64,000 nucleotides of DNA, taken from assembly GCA_029891385.1 (NCBI GenBank), contig CM057234.1, forward strand, positions 21,872,350-21,936,349. Direction: 5' to 3'. Of this stretch, positions 1 to 11,500 are shown one piece after another. Numbering within the stretch: the stretch's first letter is position 1; every line of letters starts with the position of its first letter. This DNA is from Erythroxylum novogranatense. Taxonomy: Eukaryota; Streptophyta; Magnoliopsida; Malpighiales; Erythroxylaceae. The translations under genes were made by a program, and so were the position numbers. The notes below the pieces were generated by a model. It did not search any database. It saw only the letters and a list, made by a program, of their open reading frames with translations, and had not been told where the DNA came from.

Positions 1-673
1 TATATATATAAGCAAGACCAATGAAGGAATGGAAGAAGGTTGAGGTTTCGGATGAAGGAGGAGTTTTTTAGCAATTAAAGAGTTTTTTCATTCTTCTCTT
101 AAGACAATCACCGAGGGAGCATACCAAGACAAGTAATAAATAGGCATTAAATGAAGGGAAATGGTGGCAAGATGGGATTTGTCCAACAAGGAGAAGAAAA
201 GTCAAAGTGATTTACCTAATAAACTTTAATCAATTAAGCCTAATCAAAAAATTTAACCCAAATCAACTCCAATGGCCCCAATTTAAATTCCAAAATAATA
301 TACCCAATAATGCAGTGCCATTGGATATAAATTTTTGTTACCGAAAATCGACCGGTTCGCCACTTGGTGATTTTTTCGGTCCGGAAATTTTCTCCGAAAA
401 ATTTCAGAAAAATTCCCAAAAATCCCTTAAAGTAGAAAACAATTTATGGGGCACTCAGAATAATTTTCCAAACCCAAAAATCACGCTAATCCCAATAAAA
501 TTGTCTTAGGCACGAAAATCGGAAATATCATGTATGCATGTACAGTAAGTTCATGTGCACAATGTGACTATGTAGCAATTCTATTATGCATGAGCAGTCC
601 CATGAAATCACAATCTAGCACATCCTATGCCAATTTACTATTCTACCCTTTCAATTGAGGGTGGGATGTTACA
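1..673 (-). repeat. 3' LTR of gypsy A (partial)
   Basis: Matches 18363-19038 base for base apart from scattered substitutions and small indels, beginning in the same TATATA run and ending in the same gggatgttaca. On the minus strand this is the LTR 5' terminus (TGTAACATCCC), so this piece is the U3 part. It is directly preceded, on the minus strand, by the polypurine tract. Confidence 0.9.
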
Positions 674-692
674 ATTCCCCCCTCCTAATAAA
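674..692 (-). other. Polypurine tract of gypsy A
   Basis: The minus strand reads a purine run (AGGAGGGGGGAAT) immediately before the LTR start TGTAACATCCC. This is the expected plus-strand primer site for reverse transcription. The same arrangement recurs in gypsy B (49783) and gypsy C (20006). Confidence 0.8.
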
Positions 693-695
693 AAT

Positions 696-1080
696 TTAGT
701 CCGCGAAATTCTTACCTGATTGAGCGAACAGGTGAGGATACTGTCTCCTCATATGCTCCTCGGTCTCCCAGGTAGCCTCCTCAGTCGAATGGTTCCTCCA
801 GAGGACTTTCACCTGTGGAATACTCTTGTTTCTCAATTGCTTCACCTGTGACCCGACAATCTGTATCGGCTCCTCTACATAACTCAGATTACTAGAGACC
901 TCAATCTCCTGAGCCGGTATCACATATGTCGGATCTGACCGATATCTACGGAGCATACTTACATGGAAGGCGTCATCTGGCGAGACATCTCACTCGGTAA
1001 AGCTAGCCTGTAGGCCAAAGGTCCTATCCTCTCAGTGATCTCATATGGACCAATGTACCTAGGGCTTAACTTACCCTTTT
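696..1080 (-). pseudogene. Integrase C-terminus and chromodomain of gypsy A
   Basis: The minus-strand frame 956-696 begins in the post-integrase motif (MLRRYRSDP) and continues into a chromodomain. Visible chromodomain residues are EEPIQIVGSQ, then VKVLWRNHSTEEATWE, the aromatic and acidic core typical of plant chromoviruses. In the family this domain is thought to steer integration to heterochromatin. The upstream stretch 960-1080 encodes the GPY/F-type region but is out of frame with the chromodomain. The frame terminates just before the polypurine tract. Confidence 0.8.
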
Positions 1081-1089
1081 TCCCAAATC

Positions 1090-1446
1090 TCAGTACACCA
1101 CGTCACGGTGACACCCGTAAGAACACTCTGTCGCCCACATTGTACTCAATGTCCCTCTATCTTGATCCACATAGCTCTTACATGCATCTTGAGCCACTTT
1201 AATTCGGCTCCGAATCAGTTTCACCTTATCCACAGTGTCCTGAATCAACTCTGGACCCTCAATCATCCTGACACCCTCTTCATCCCAATACAACGGTGAT
1301 CTACACGGTCGCCCATACAATGCCTCATAAGGTGCCATCCCGATACTACTGTGATAATGGTTGTTATATGCAAACTCAATCAGAGCTATATATTGATCCC
1401 ATGCTCCTCTAAACTCCAATACACAAGCCCGAAGCATATCTTCCAT
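1090..1446 (-). pseudogene. Integrase catalytic core, C-terminal part, gypsy A
   Basis: The translation contains EFAYNNHYHSSIGMAPYEAL followed by GRPCRSPLYWDE, the conserved stretch after the catalytic Glu in gypsy integrases. It lies in a different frame from the flanking integrase pieces (696-956 and 1571-2089), so at least two frameshifts separate them. The segment carrying the catalytic Glu (about 1447-1570) is disrupted. Non-functional. Confidence 0.8.
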
Positions 1447-1570
1447 GTCTTAATCGTCCTCTCACTCGCCCATCTGTCAAGGATGAAATGTTTGTACTAA
1501 AATTCAGCCTAGTACCCATAATGATCGCAAACTCGCTAAAACCTCAAGTAAATCTGGGATCACATCGACA

Positions 1571-2089
1571 CTATCGACATTGGGACCCCGTGCGCCTCAC
1601 TATCTCAGCCACATACTTCTGGGCCAACTGATCCATAGTATTGTTCTCCCTCACTGGCATGAAATGGGCCGATTTAGTCAACCGGTCTACTATGACCCAG
1701 ATAGCATCATGCTGCCTCGGCGTCCTAGGCAATCCCATAATGAAATCCATGGTAATTCGTTCCCATTTCCACTCCGGAATAGGCAACGAATGAAGCTTTC
1801 CTACTGGAGCTTGGTGCTCAGCCTTAACCTGCTGGCACGTCATACATCTCGAAACATACTCCGCTACCTGCTTTTTCATGCCAGGCCACCAGAAATGTTG
1901 CTTAAGAGTGTTATACATCTTGGTAGTACCAGGATGCATAGCATATGCGGCCATATGAGCCTCCTCCAATATCTCTCGTCTCAAATTATCCACATCAGGT
2001 ACATAGAGCCTCTGTCCCAACCATAAGGTCTCATCTCTCAACTCAAACTCAGAACTCGAATCAGCTTTTACTTTCTCAATCGGCCTCAC
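1571..2089 (-). pseudogene. Integrase N-terminus and first catalytic region, gypsy A
   Basis: The HHCC zinc-binding region is visible as HPGTTKMYNTLKQHFWW followed by CMTCQQVKAEHQ. The first part of the DDE core follows: WERITMDFIMGLPRT and the Asp in [13 protein letters not shown]. The length and order match plant chromovirus integrase. The C-terminal end runs into unrelated residues at a frameshift near 1571. Confidence 0.85.
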
Positions 2090-2672
2090 TATAACAGATC
2101 CTTGTCCGAACTATCCCGATCTGCCCGGTAGCATCGGTCTCAACTTCAAAGTAGCTAATAACACTCCATCCTGCTCCAGATTCAATTGTACATTCAAGGC
2201 TCTCAACTGAATCAAATTAGGCAACCTCGATGCTGCATGATGTGATACTCGTATCGACCTCCGACTCGAGCATCGCCACTACATTGGCTTTCCGTGGTGA
2301 TATTCAATAGTGCAATCATAGTCCTTCAGTAACTCAAGCCATCTCCTCTATCTCAAATTCAACTCTCTCTGGCTCAGTAAATACCTCAGACTCTTATGAT
2401 CAGTAAAGATCTGGAATGTCTCACCATACAGATAATGTCTCTAAATCTTCAGAGCAAAAACAACTGCAGCTAACTCCAAATCATGCACTGGATAGTTTAC
2501 CTCATGAGCTCTCAACTGTCTCGAAGCATATGCAATCACTCTCCCATGCTGCATCAGAACACGCCCCAATCCCTGATGCGATGCATCACTGTAAACCTCA
2601 AATCCTCCTGTCCGGATGGAATAGCTAACACCGTGCGAGAGTCAACCGATGTTTGAGCTCCTCAAAGCTCTT
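2090..2672 (-). pseudogene. RNase H region of gypsy A (decayed)
   Basis: No long frame survives. Minus-strand fragments here align in position and partly in wording with the intact-frame RNase H of gypsy B (50950-51783), for example the stretch around 2380-2480 encoding a TDHKSLRYL-like motif. Several frameshifts and stops separate the pieces. Called mainly from its place between RT and integrase. Confidence 0.55.
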
Positions 2673-3096
2673 CTAACACTCCTCAGTCCATCCGAACGGT
2701 ACATTTTTCCTCAAAAGCTTTGTCAGAGGGGCTGAGATCAATGAAAACCCCTCGACAAACCTCCGATAGTAACCCGCTAATCCTAGGAAACTTTGAATCT
2801 CTGACACATTCCTAGGAGCCTCCCACTGCAGTACTGCCTGAATCTTACTAGGATCAACCTGTATACCCTCTCCAGTCACTATGTGTCCCAAAAAGATCAC
2901 CTGATCCAGCCAAAATTCACACTTACTGAATTTGGCATACAGCTGTCTATCTCTCATAGTCTGTAAGATAATCCTCAAGTGTTCAGCATGATCTTGTCTA
3001 GTCCTCGAGTACACCAAAATGTCATCAATGAATACAATAACGAATCGATCCGGTGTAGGTGAAATACCTTATTCATCAAGGCCATGAAGGCTGCGG
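2673..3096 (-). pseudogene. Reverse transcriptase C-terminal half, gypsy A
   Basis: The minus strand at about 3020-3050 encodes the active-site box FIDDILVYS, followed at 2673-3017 by thumb and connection residues ([16 protein letters not shown], then [17 protein letters not shown]). It is severed from its N-terminal half (13054-13628) by the large-LTR element. The break falls inside the conserved NAPA/FM box, so the two halves were once contiguous. Confidence 0.88.
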
Positions 3097-6000
3097 TGTT
3101 GGATCCCGCTTCCAAATCCAACTACTCATCTGATTCCCTCATACGACGCATGAATCCTTATAAACTCTTTCGCTCGATACCATAAATGTTGGGACCCGAT
3201 CCGGGAACCGGATACCAACCGAAAAATGAAAAACGGAGAACGAAAGTACCGGAGCAAAACGAAGCGAAGCGGAATCGATACTTAACAAATGGCACCGACA
3301 TCCGAGAACAATCAAGAACACGAAACACATTGAATAGATGAACATAATCGCGTTGGAAACCTAAGATATTTCAAATCCGGTATAATTTTTTTCCTCTTTA
3401 TTCATTCCTTTCTCTTTAATCAATCTCATTCAAATCATAACCATTCCATACAATTCCCTTTTGGAAACTCATCCTCACCAATTTCAATTCACTTAATTCA
3501 TCTTAATCATTTCTTATACAATCATATAAATCCTCAAACTCATTTCTTTAAACCCAACCTACGAAATTTTTCTGAAATTTTAGATTATAACCTTTGTATT
3601 TTGACAAACCCAAAATTAAAACCAAAGAAACGCACTTCTAATACATAATCCAATAACCTGAGGCAACATCGGACCTCCCGTCCAAGCATCCAAACACCAG
3701 CAGAAAACACAATCTTAGTTCTAAACACTTCATCATTTCAATCCATAATACATCTCAACTCAAATATTCACAATTCAATTACAAGTCATTCATATACATT
3801 CCAATTGCCATTTATATCCATCTCAATTCAAATTTACGTACAAAATCTATTCCACAATCATACATAACTCATAACTGAAATACATCACAAATTTACATGA
3901 TGACTTTTCAAGCCATAAATAAAAGCAATATAAAAACTATCGGGTTGACATCATACTCGTCTTCCATCCGATCTCCTGTGTGAAAAACTGGAGATGGGGA
4001 TGAAAGGGGGGTGAGCTCGGAAGCTCGTGGATAATACATTTATAAACTGAACAATAAGCGGAAAAATCTTTTATTTTTCAAACTTTTCAACCATTTCCCA
4101 TTTAAGAATTTCTCCAAAAACTCATTTTCAAACTTTTCAATTTCATCAACACTTTCTAAGATTTTCTCAAATTTTCATTTGTTTCAAAACATTTATATCC
4201 GATTTGAATTTCATGCTTGAAAATTTACTTTCTCGCTTCTCAAAATCTCAAACCTTTTCAAAACATGCAGATCTTAAACATGAATGCATCACATCATAGT
4301 GTATCACATCATAATCAAATTAAAACACATAACAAATCGAAATTGGTTTGGTTCGGTCCAAAACAGACGTCTTGCACATTCTCACATAAGCGGTTATATG
4401 CGATCGTGAAGCAGGGGAGTCCAAGATCGAACTCCTATGCCTATGCAGCAAAAGGCGAAGGCTTAAGCAGTAGAGAGGCAATGACTCAAAAAGGACTGAC
4501 CAAACCCACTTAACACATAACTAAATTGAATTGACGCTGAAGGCACTTTTCAAAATCTTGATTTTGTACCTTTTCAACTCATAACATCAAATTGTGTCAT
4601 AGATGACACAAGCATATATCCACATAATTGCACATAATCAATCTAATGCAATTCGCGTAAATCACATATCAATATATGCACTAATTCTTTAAATCATTCA
4701 AATCATAAATCATATTATTTGAAAACCATGAAATTCATAAGTCTTGTATTTTCTAAAACTCATTTTACTCCTTTGAAATCATAATTTCAAACATTTACAT
4801 ACATTTTATCAATAATAATTTATCAAAATCAAATTTTGCTTTCTTTAATTTTCAAAATTCACATTTAGCTTATAATTCAATAAATAAATATACTACCCAC
4901 CTCATATCAATGCTAGCATCTTGTCCGATGCTTCAATTTGACCTTTTCTCCTTTCTTTCTTCCAATTGAAAATTCCTAAATCAATTTCATCAAAATTTAA
5001 TCTCATAAATAACTTAATCCTTCAATTTGATGCATAAGTCATCAATTCTTACTAATTCCAAGATAGTTACATCACTAATTCTAAAAATCCCCCAAATTAC
5101 AAATTGAACCTAAACCAATCCAATCAAATTCAATATCATAATTAACTTTATTTCTCAAATTGAACTTAGGAAATATCAATTCCTCTCATATTCAAGCTAT
5201 TTCAATCTCCAATTTTGAAAATCCCCAATTTTCAAAATTGGCCTAAACCAATTTACACAAATTCAATACCATAAATCACAATTTCTTCAAAATTGATTCC
5301 ATATTTCATCAATTCATGCTATTATTGATGATTCTACACTATTAATTCACAAAATCCCCAAATTACAAATTTGGCCTAAACCTCCAATTTACAATTTTTC
5401 AAATTAAACTTCACCTAAAGCATAAACATCAAAATTAACTTAGGATATCTCAAATTCATCACTAATTCAAGCCATCTAAAGCATCAATTTCAAAAATTCC
5501 CAATTTTAAAATTTGACATAAACCCCAATTTCATTCCATCCAAAATTAAACACAACCTAAAGCATATACATCACAATTAGCTTCATAAATCACAAACCCA
5601 TATCATTATCTATATTTCTAAACCAAAAACTCAACAAAAACTCAAAGTAGAAAATTTTCTCTTACCTCATTTTTCCACCAAATTCGAATTTTCCTAGCTT
5701 GAAAGGAAGCTCTCTTCACTTCCCATCTTCCTTTCTCTTGTAACACTCTCAAAATCCCAAAAATCAAGTAGGAAAAATCAAAACTTGCTTCCTCTCTCAC
5801 CTTAGCCGAAAACTCCATCTTCTTCTCTTCCTTTTTCTTATTTTCTTCTCTTCTCTACAAGAATCATCGTGATTCTTCTACTTAAACGACAATCCTTTGT
5901 TGTTTTGTGCCACATCATTTAAAATTGATGGCTTAAAAGACCAAAATGCCCTTGACTTTACTTTATGCTATTCTCACATGCGGGTTTGATTCGCACTATT

Positions 6001-7672
6001 AATTTGAAGGAATTTGTTAAAACTTTCTTCTCGAGAAATGTTCCTCTCAATCATACGAATCCAACGCCACTGACCGCGCTCAATTCCGATCACTACATCA
6101 AAAGTTATACACAAAACAGTTCGGGTATATCCATATTCTAACACATTTTCCATGTATGATTATTTCCGTCCAGAAATTCACATTCTTAATCCAAGAATTG
6201 AAACTCAATGTCTTCATAAAAATTGTATCCTTATGTCTCTAGTTTAATTCAAAACAAGAATCGCCTCATTTCGATTCCCAGATCAAAGGTTATGCTTAAA
6301 ATACTCTCAGGTGTTCCCAATCCGAAAATTACACCCTAATCCGAACTTCCATTCATAATTCGAAGGTCTTAGGGGAAAAATTGACATTTCATTTCTTCAT
6401 ATGATTTGTAGCCCCGTGTCTTATCTTTATTTCGCCTCAAGAATCGCTTCAATCGGATCTCTACAGATCCTGAATTTCACAAAATACTGAAATATACTCG
6501 GAACATTTCTCGACTCACTTTGATTAAATTAATCACCATCAATTAAATCTCAAAAATTCACAAATTTCCCATGAGGATGTAGGGAATTCTCTTAGGAATC
6601 CAACGCCGCAAGAATCAACTCAATCGGATGTCGGACGGAAAAGATATAAGCAAAATAGTGAACAAAGGTCGGATTGGAGGAAATAACAAGCGAGAAAAAT
6701 CAAAACGGCGTCGTATTGGAGAAACAAAAATGGCGCCGTATGGAGCGAAACGGGCGCGCGCTGGGCGAGGCGAAGGCTCGCTCGCCCCGGGCGACGCGTC
6801 GCCCTGGTGACGCGAGCCAAACGCTCACCGTCACCACAGTGACGCGTCGCCTAACAACGGGGTGATACATTTTCTTTTTTTTTCACATAAAACTTCCAAA
6901 ATTCATAACTCTTAATCCCGAACTCCAATTTTGACAAACTTAGTCTCTATAGAAAGCTTGAAGGAAGCTCTACATCTTCCACGAAGGACATAAAAATCAA
7001 TTTGACTCCTAAGGGAGTCCATTTTCCGGTCAAAAATACTATCCTCGAATAATCATGCTAAAACCACAATATAAACTTGTAAAAATCATAACTTATTATT
7101 CCGAGATCAAAAAATTGCATACTTTATATCGAAATAAAGATCAAAACAAATCCTTAAATTTTCATGAAGAACATCAAAGCTCAATTAACCTCTAATTAGG
7201 TTAATTTCTCAGTCAAAATTTTAATCATAATTAAAGTCAAAAGTCAACCCTATCACACATAAACTTTGACTGATCATAACTTTCACTTCCGATATCGAAA
7301 AATTACAAACTTTATGTCCACAGAAAGCTCTTAATATAATCTACAAGTTTCCAGAAGACCATCTTCTCAAATTGTGCCTAAATCAAAAGTCAACTTTCAA
7401 AGGCCAAAAAGTCAACTATTTCATAATTTTTCATATTTTCACTCTTTCTCTTTTTAGTCATGATTTTCAACTTAATTTCAATCAACTCATCTACTTAATT
7501 TCATAAACCATACCAATCCACTCAAAACCCCAAAGATATCAAAATCAGATCATTTCTTTTCTTCTCAATATTCTTTAAATTTTAAGTCATCTCTTATCTG
7601 AGGCGTATACAAAGCACTCCTTAAATTTTATTTTCATAATTCAAATTTTCACTCAAAGATCGGGGTCCAACA
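3097..7672 (-). repeat. 3' LTR of the large-LTR element
   Basis: Runs from tgttggatcccg to ggggtccaaca. It includes one degraded 90-bp copy of the terminal unit (3097-3186), followed by the LTR core at 3187. A GC-rich island lies at about 6738-6853. Splice-site-like signals on the minus strand are donors at 5664-5665 and 4899-4900 and an acceptor at 3988-3989. Nearly the whole length aligns by eye with 8441-13053. Confidence 0.85.
6738..6853. repeat. CpG-rich palindromic island in LTR
   Basis: About 115 bp of dense CpG inside an AT-rich LTR. It holds a perfect 16-bp palindrome, gggcgacgcgtcgccc (6789-6804), and repeats of gacgcg. The corresponding place in the other LTR (12117-12244) has the same palindrome at 12145-12160 plus an extra tandem copy of the cctggtgacgcgagcc unit. 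Confidence 0.75.
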
Positions 7673-8345
7673 TTTCTCTCCCTCTTAAAAGAATTTAGTC
7701 CACGAAATTCATATATAGACTCAATTAACTCATTCTTGCATAAATTGCTTTCTAAACAAAAATCATCAAGCACTTTCTTACTAATTTCTTTCCGTAAATC
7801 ATAATCAAATCATTTTCTTATCTACGTTCCTCATCATATCTCTTCACAACATTTCACTTTTGTATCTCATAACACCCATATCATCTCAAAGCACTATATC
7901 TATAACTTATTATTTCTTCATATATGGACACAAGTCAATGGTCCATTTCTTAAGGAACCCTAATATGGTTCACTCGTCATTTAATCTTTACCATCACGTC
8001 ATCTTTCTAAAGGTCATACTCTCATCTCACAGAAATACAAGCTATATCAATTTCTCCCAATTCATTTTGCAATTCACATCTTAAGTTCCACAAACACATG
8101 TTTCCAATCAATCATATTCTTAACACCCAAAACAAACAATCACTTTAATTCTTCAAATAAGTCATGACAAGTCATGCACATCAATTTCAAATTCCTAAAG
8201 ACAATCATATTTCTTTTCATCAAAATCAAATGATCACTTAGCACATTGTCATAAATTCACTCTCATCATTACAAACTCTTCTCAAATTCTTACTCATACT
8301 CTTATGCCCAAGTAAGATCATATTACTGGGCTCTGATACCATAAA
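7673..8345 (-). other. Internal region of the large-LTR element, non-coding
   Basis: Contains the polypurine tract (minus-strand AAGAGGGAGAGAAA, about 7673-7690) at one end and a PBS at 8330-8341 at the other. No gag or pol motif is visible in any frame; the longest open stretch (7860-8084, plus strand) resembles no retrotransposon protein. It is short even for a non-autonomous element. Confidence 0.7.
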
Positions 8346-8535
8346 TGTTGGATCCCGTTTCCGAAATCCAACTACTCATACAGATTCCCTCATACGTACG
8401 CATGAATCCTTATAAACTCTTCTTGCTCTGATACCATAAATGTTGGATCCCGTTTCCGAAATCCAACTACTCATACAGATTCCCTCATACGTACACATGA
8501 ATCTTTATAAACTCTTCTTGCTCTGATACCATAAA
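8330..8535 (-). repeat. Tandem LTR-terminus/PBS units (2 x 95 bp, three PBS copies)
   Basis: Two 95-bp units, 8346-8440 and 8441-8535, each begin tgttggatcccg and end in the PBS sequence gctctgatacca plus taaa. With the PBS before the first unit this gives three PBS copies at 8330-8341, 8425-8436 and 8520-8531. The 3' LTR carries one degraded unit (3097-3186). Each unit contains the inverted ends GTTGGAT and ATCCAAC. Confidence 0.85.
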
Positions 8536-11500
8536 TGTTGGGACCCGATCCGGGAACCGGATCCCAACTGAAAAACGAAAAACAGAGAACGAAAGTACCG
8601 GAGCAAAACGAAGCGAAGCGGAATCGATACTTAACAAATGGCGCCGACATCCGAGAACAATCAAGAACACAGAAACACATTCGAATAGATGAACATAATC
8701 GCGTTGGAAACCCTAAGATATTTCAAATCCGGTATAATTTTTTTTTCCTCTTTATTCATTCCTTTTCTCTTTAATCAATCTCATTCAAATCATAACCATT
8801 CCATACAATTCCCTTTTTGGAAACTCATCCTCACCAATTTCAATTCACTTAATTCATCTTAATCATTTCTTATACAATCATATAAATCCTCAAACTCATT
8901 TCTTTAAACCCAACCTACCGAAATTTTTACCGAAATTTCTGAAAGATAACGCTTTGTATTTTTGACCCAAAATTAAAACCAAAAAACGCACTTCTAATAC
9001 ATAATCCAATAACACAAGGCAACATCGGACCTCCCGTCCAAGCATCCAAACACCAATGAAAACACAATCTTAGTTCTAAACACTTCATCATTTCAATCCA
9101 TAATACATCTCAACTCAAATATTCACAATTCAATTACAAGCCATTCATATACATTCCAATTGCCATTTATATCCATCTTAATTCAAATTTACGTACAAAA
9201 TCTATTCCACAATCATACATAACTCATAAGCTGAAATACATCATAAATTTACATGATGACTTTTCAAGCCATAAACAAAAGCAATATAAAACTATCGGGT
9301 TGACATCATACTCGTCTTCCATCCGATCTCGTGTGAAAACACGGAGATGGGGATGAAAGGGGGTGAGCTTCGAAGCTCGTGGATAATACATTTATAAAGC
9401 TGAACAATAAGCGGAAAAATCTTTTATTTTCAAACTTTTCAACCATTTCCCATTTAAGAATTTCTCCAAAACTCATTTTCAAACTTTTCAATTTCATTGA
9501 CACTTTCTAAGATTTTCTCAAATTTTCATTTATTTCAAAACATTTATATCCGATTCAGAATTTCATGCTTGAAAATTTTACTTTCTCGTTTCTCAAAATC
9601 TCAAACCTTTTTCAAAATATGCACAGTCTTAAACATGAATGCATCACATCATAGTGTATCACATCATAATCAAATTAAAAACACATAACAAATCAGAATT
9701 GGTTTGGTTCGGTCCAAAACAGGACGTACTGCACATTCCCGCATAGCGGTTATGTGCAGCCGTGAACAGAGGGGAGTCCGAGATCGGAACTTCTATGCCT
9801 ATTGTAGGCGGCAGGTAAGGCTTAAGCAGTAGAGACACAACGACTCACAAAAGGACTGACCAAACCCACTTAACACATAACTAAACGAAATTGATTGCGA
9901 AGGCACTTTTCAAAATCTTGATTTTGTACCTTTTCAACTCGTAACATCAAATTGTGTCATAGATGACACAAGCATATATCCACATAATTGCACATAATCA
10001 ATCTAATGCAATTAGCGTAAATCACATATCAATATATGCACTAATTCTTTAAATCATTCAAATCATAAATCATATAATTTGAAAACCATGAAATTCATAA
10101 GTCTTGTATTTTCTAAAACTCATTTTACTCCTTTGAAATCATAATTTCAAACATTTACATACATTTTATCAATAATAATTTATCAAAATCAAATTTTGCT
10201 TTCTTTAATTTTCAAAATTTCACATTTAGCTTATAATTCAATAAATAAATATACTACCCACCTCATATCTATGCTAGCATCTTGTCCAATGCTTCAATTT
10301 TACCTTTTCTCCTTTCTTCCTTCCAATTGAAAATTCCCTAAATCAATTTCATCAAAATTTAATCTCATAAATAACTTAATCATTCAATTTGATGCATAAG
10401 TCATCAATTCTTACTAATTCCAAGATAGTTACATCACTAATTCCAAAAACCCCCCAAATTACAAATTGAACCTAAACCAATCCAATCAAATTCAATATCA
10501 TAATTAACTTTATTTCTCAAATTGAACTTAGGAAATATCAATTCCTCTCATATTCAAGCTATTTCAATCTCCAATTTTGAAAATCCCCAATTTTCAAAAT
10601 TGGCCTAAACCAATTTACACAAATTCAATACCATAAATCACAATTTCTTCAAAATTGATTCCATATTTCATCAATTCATGCTATTATTGATGATTCTACA
10701 CCATTAATTCACAAAATCCCCAAATTACAAATTTGGCCTAAACCCCAATTTACAATTTTTCAAATTAAACTTCACCTAAAGCATAAACATCAAAATTAAC
10801 TTAGGATATCTCAAATTCATCACTAATTCAAGCCATCTAAAGCATCAATTTCAAAAATTCCCAATTTTAAAATTTGACATAAACCCCAATTTCATTCCAT
10901 CCAAAATTAAACACAACCTAAAGCATATACATCACAATTAGCTTCATAAATCACAAACCCATATCATTATCTATATTTCTAAACCAAAAACTCAACAAAA
11001 ACTCAAAGTAGAAAATTTTCTCTTACCTCATTTTTCCACCAAATTCGAATTTTCCTAGCTTGAAAGGAAGCTCTCTTCACTTCCCATCTTCCTTTCTCTT
11101 GTAACACTCTCAAAATCCCAAAAATCAAGTAGGAAAAATCAAAACTTGCTTCCTCTCTCACCCAGCAGAAAACTCCATCTTCTTCTCTTCCTTTTCTTAT
11201 TTTCTTCTCTTCTCTACAAGAATCATCGTGATTCTTCTACTTAAACGACAATCCTTTGTTGTTTTGTGCCACATCATTTAAAATTGATGGCTTAAAAGAC
11301 CAAAATGCCCTTGACTTTACTTTATGCTATTCTCACATGCGGGTTTGATTCGCACTATTAATTTGAAGGAATTTGTTAAAACTTTCTTCTCGAGAAATGT
11401 TCCTCTCAATCATACGAATCCAACGCCACTGACCGCGCTCAATTCCGATCACTACATCAAAAGTTATACACAAAACAATTCGGGTATATCCATATTCTAA

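Noticed and set aside
8330..8535. Possible CRISPR-like or satellite array because of regular 95-bp units
   Set aside because: Only two units, no spacers, and the units carry an LTR terminus and PBS; this is retrotransposon structure in a plant genome.
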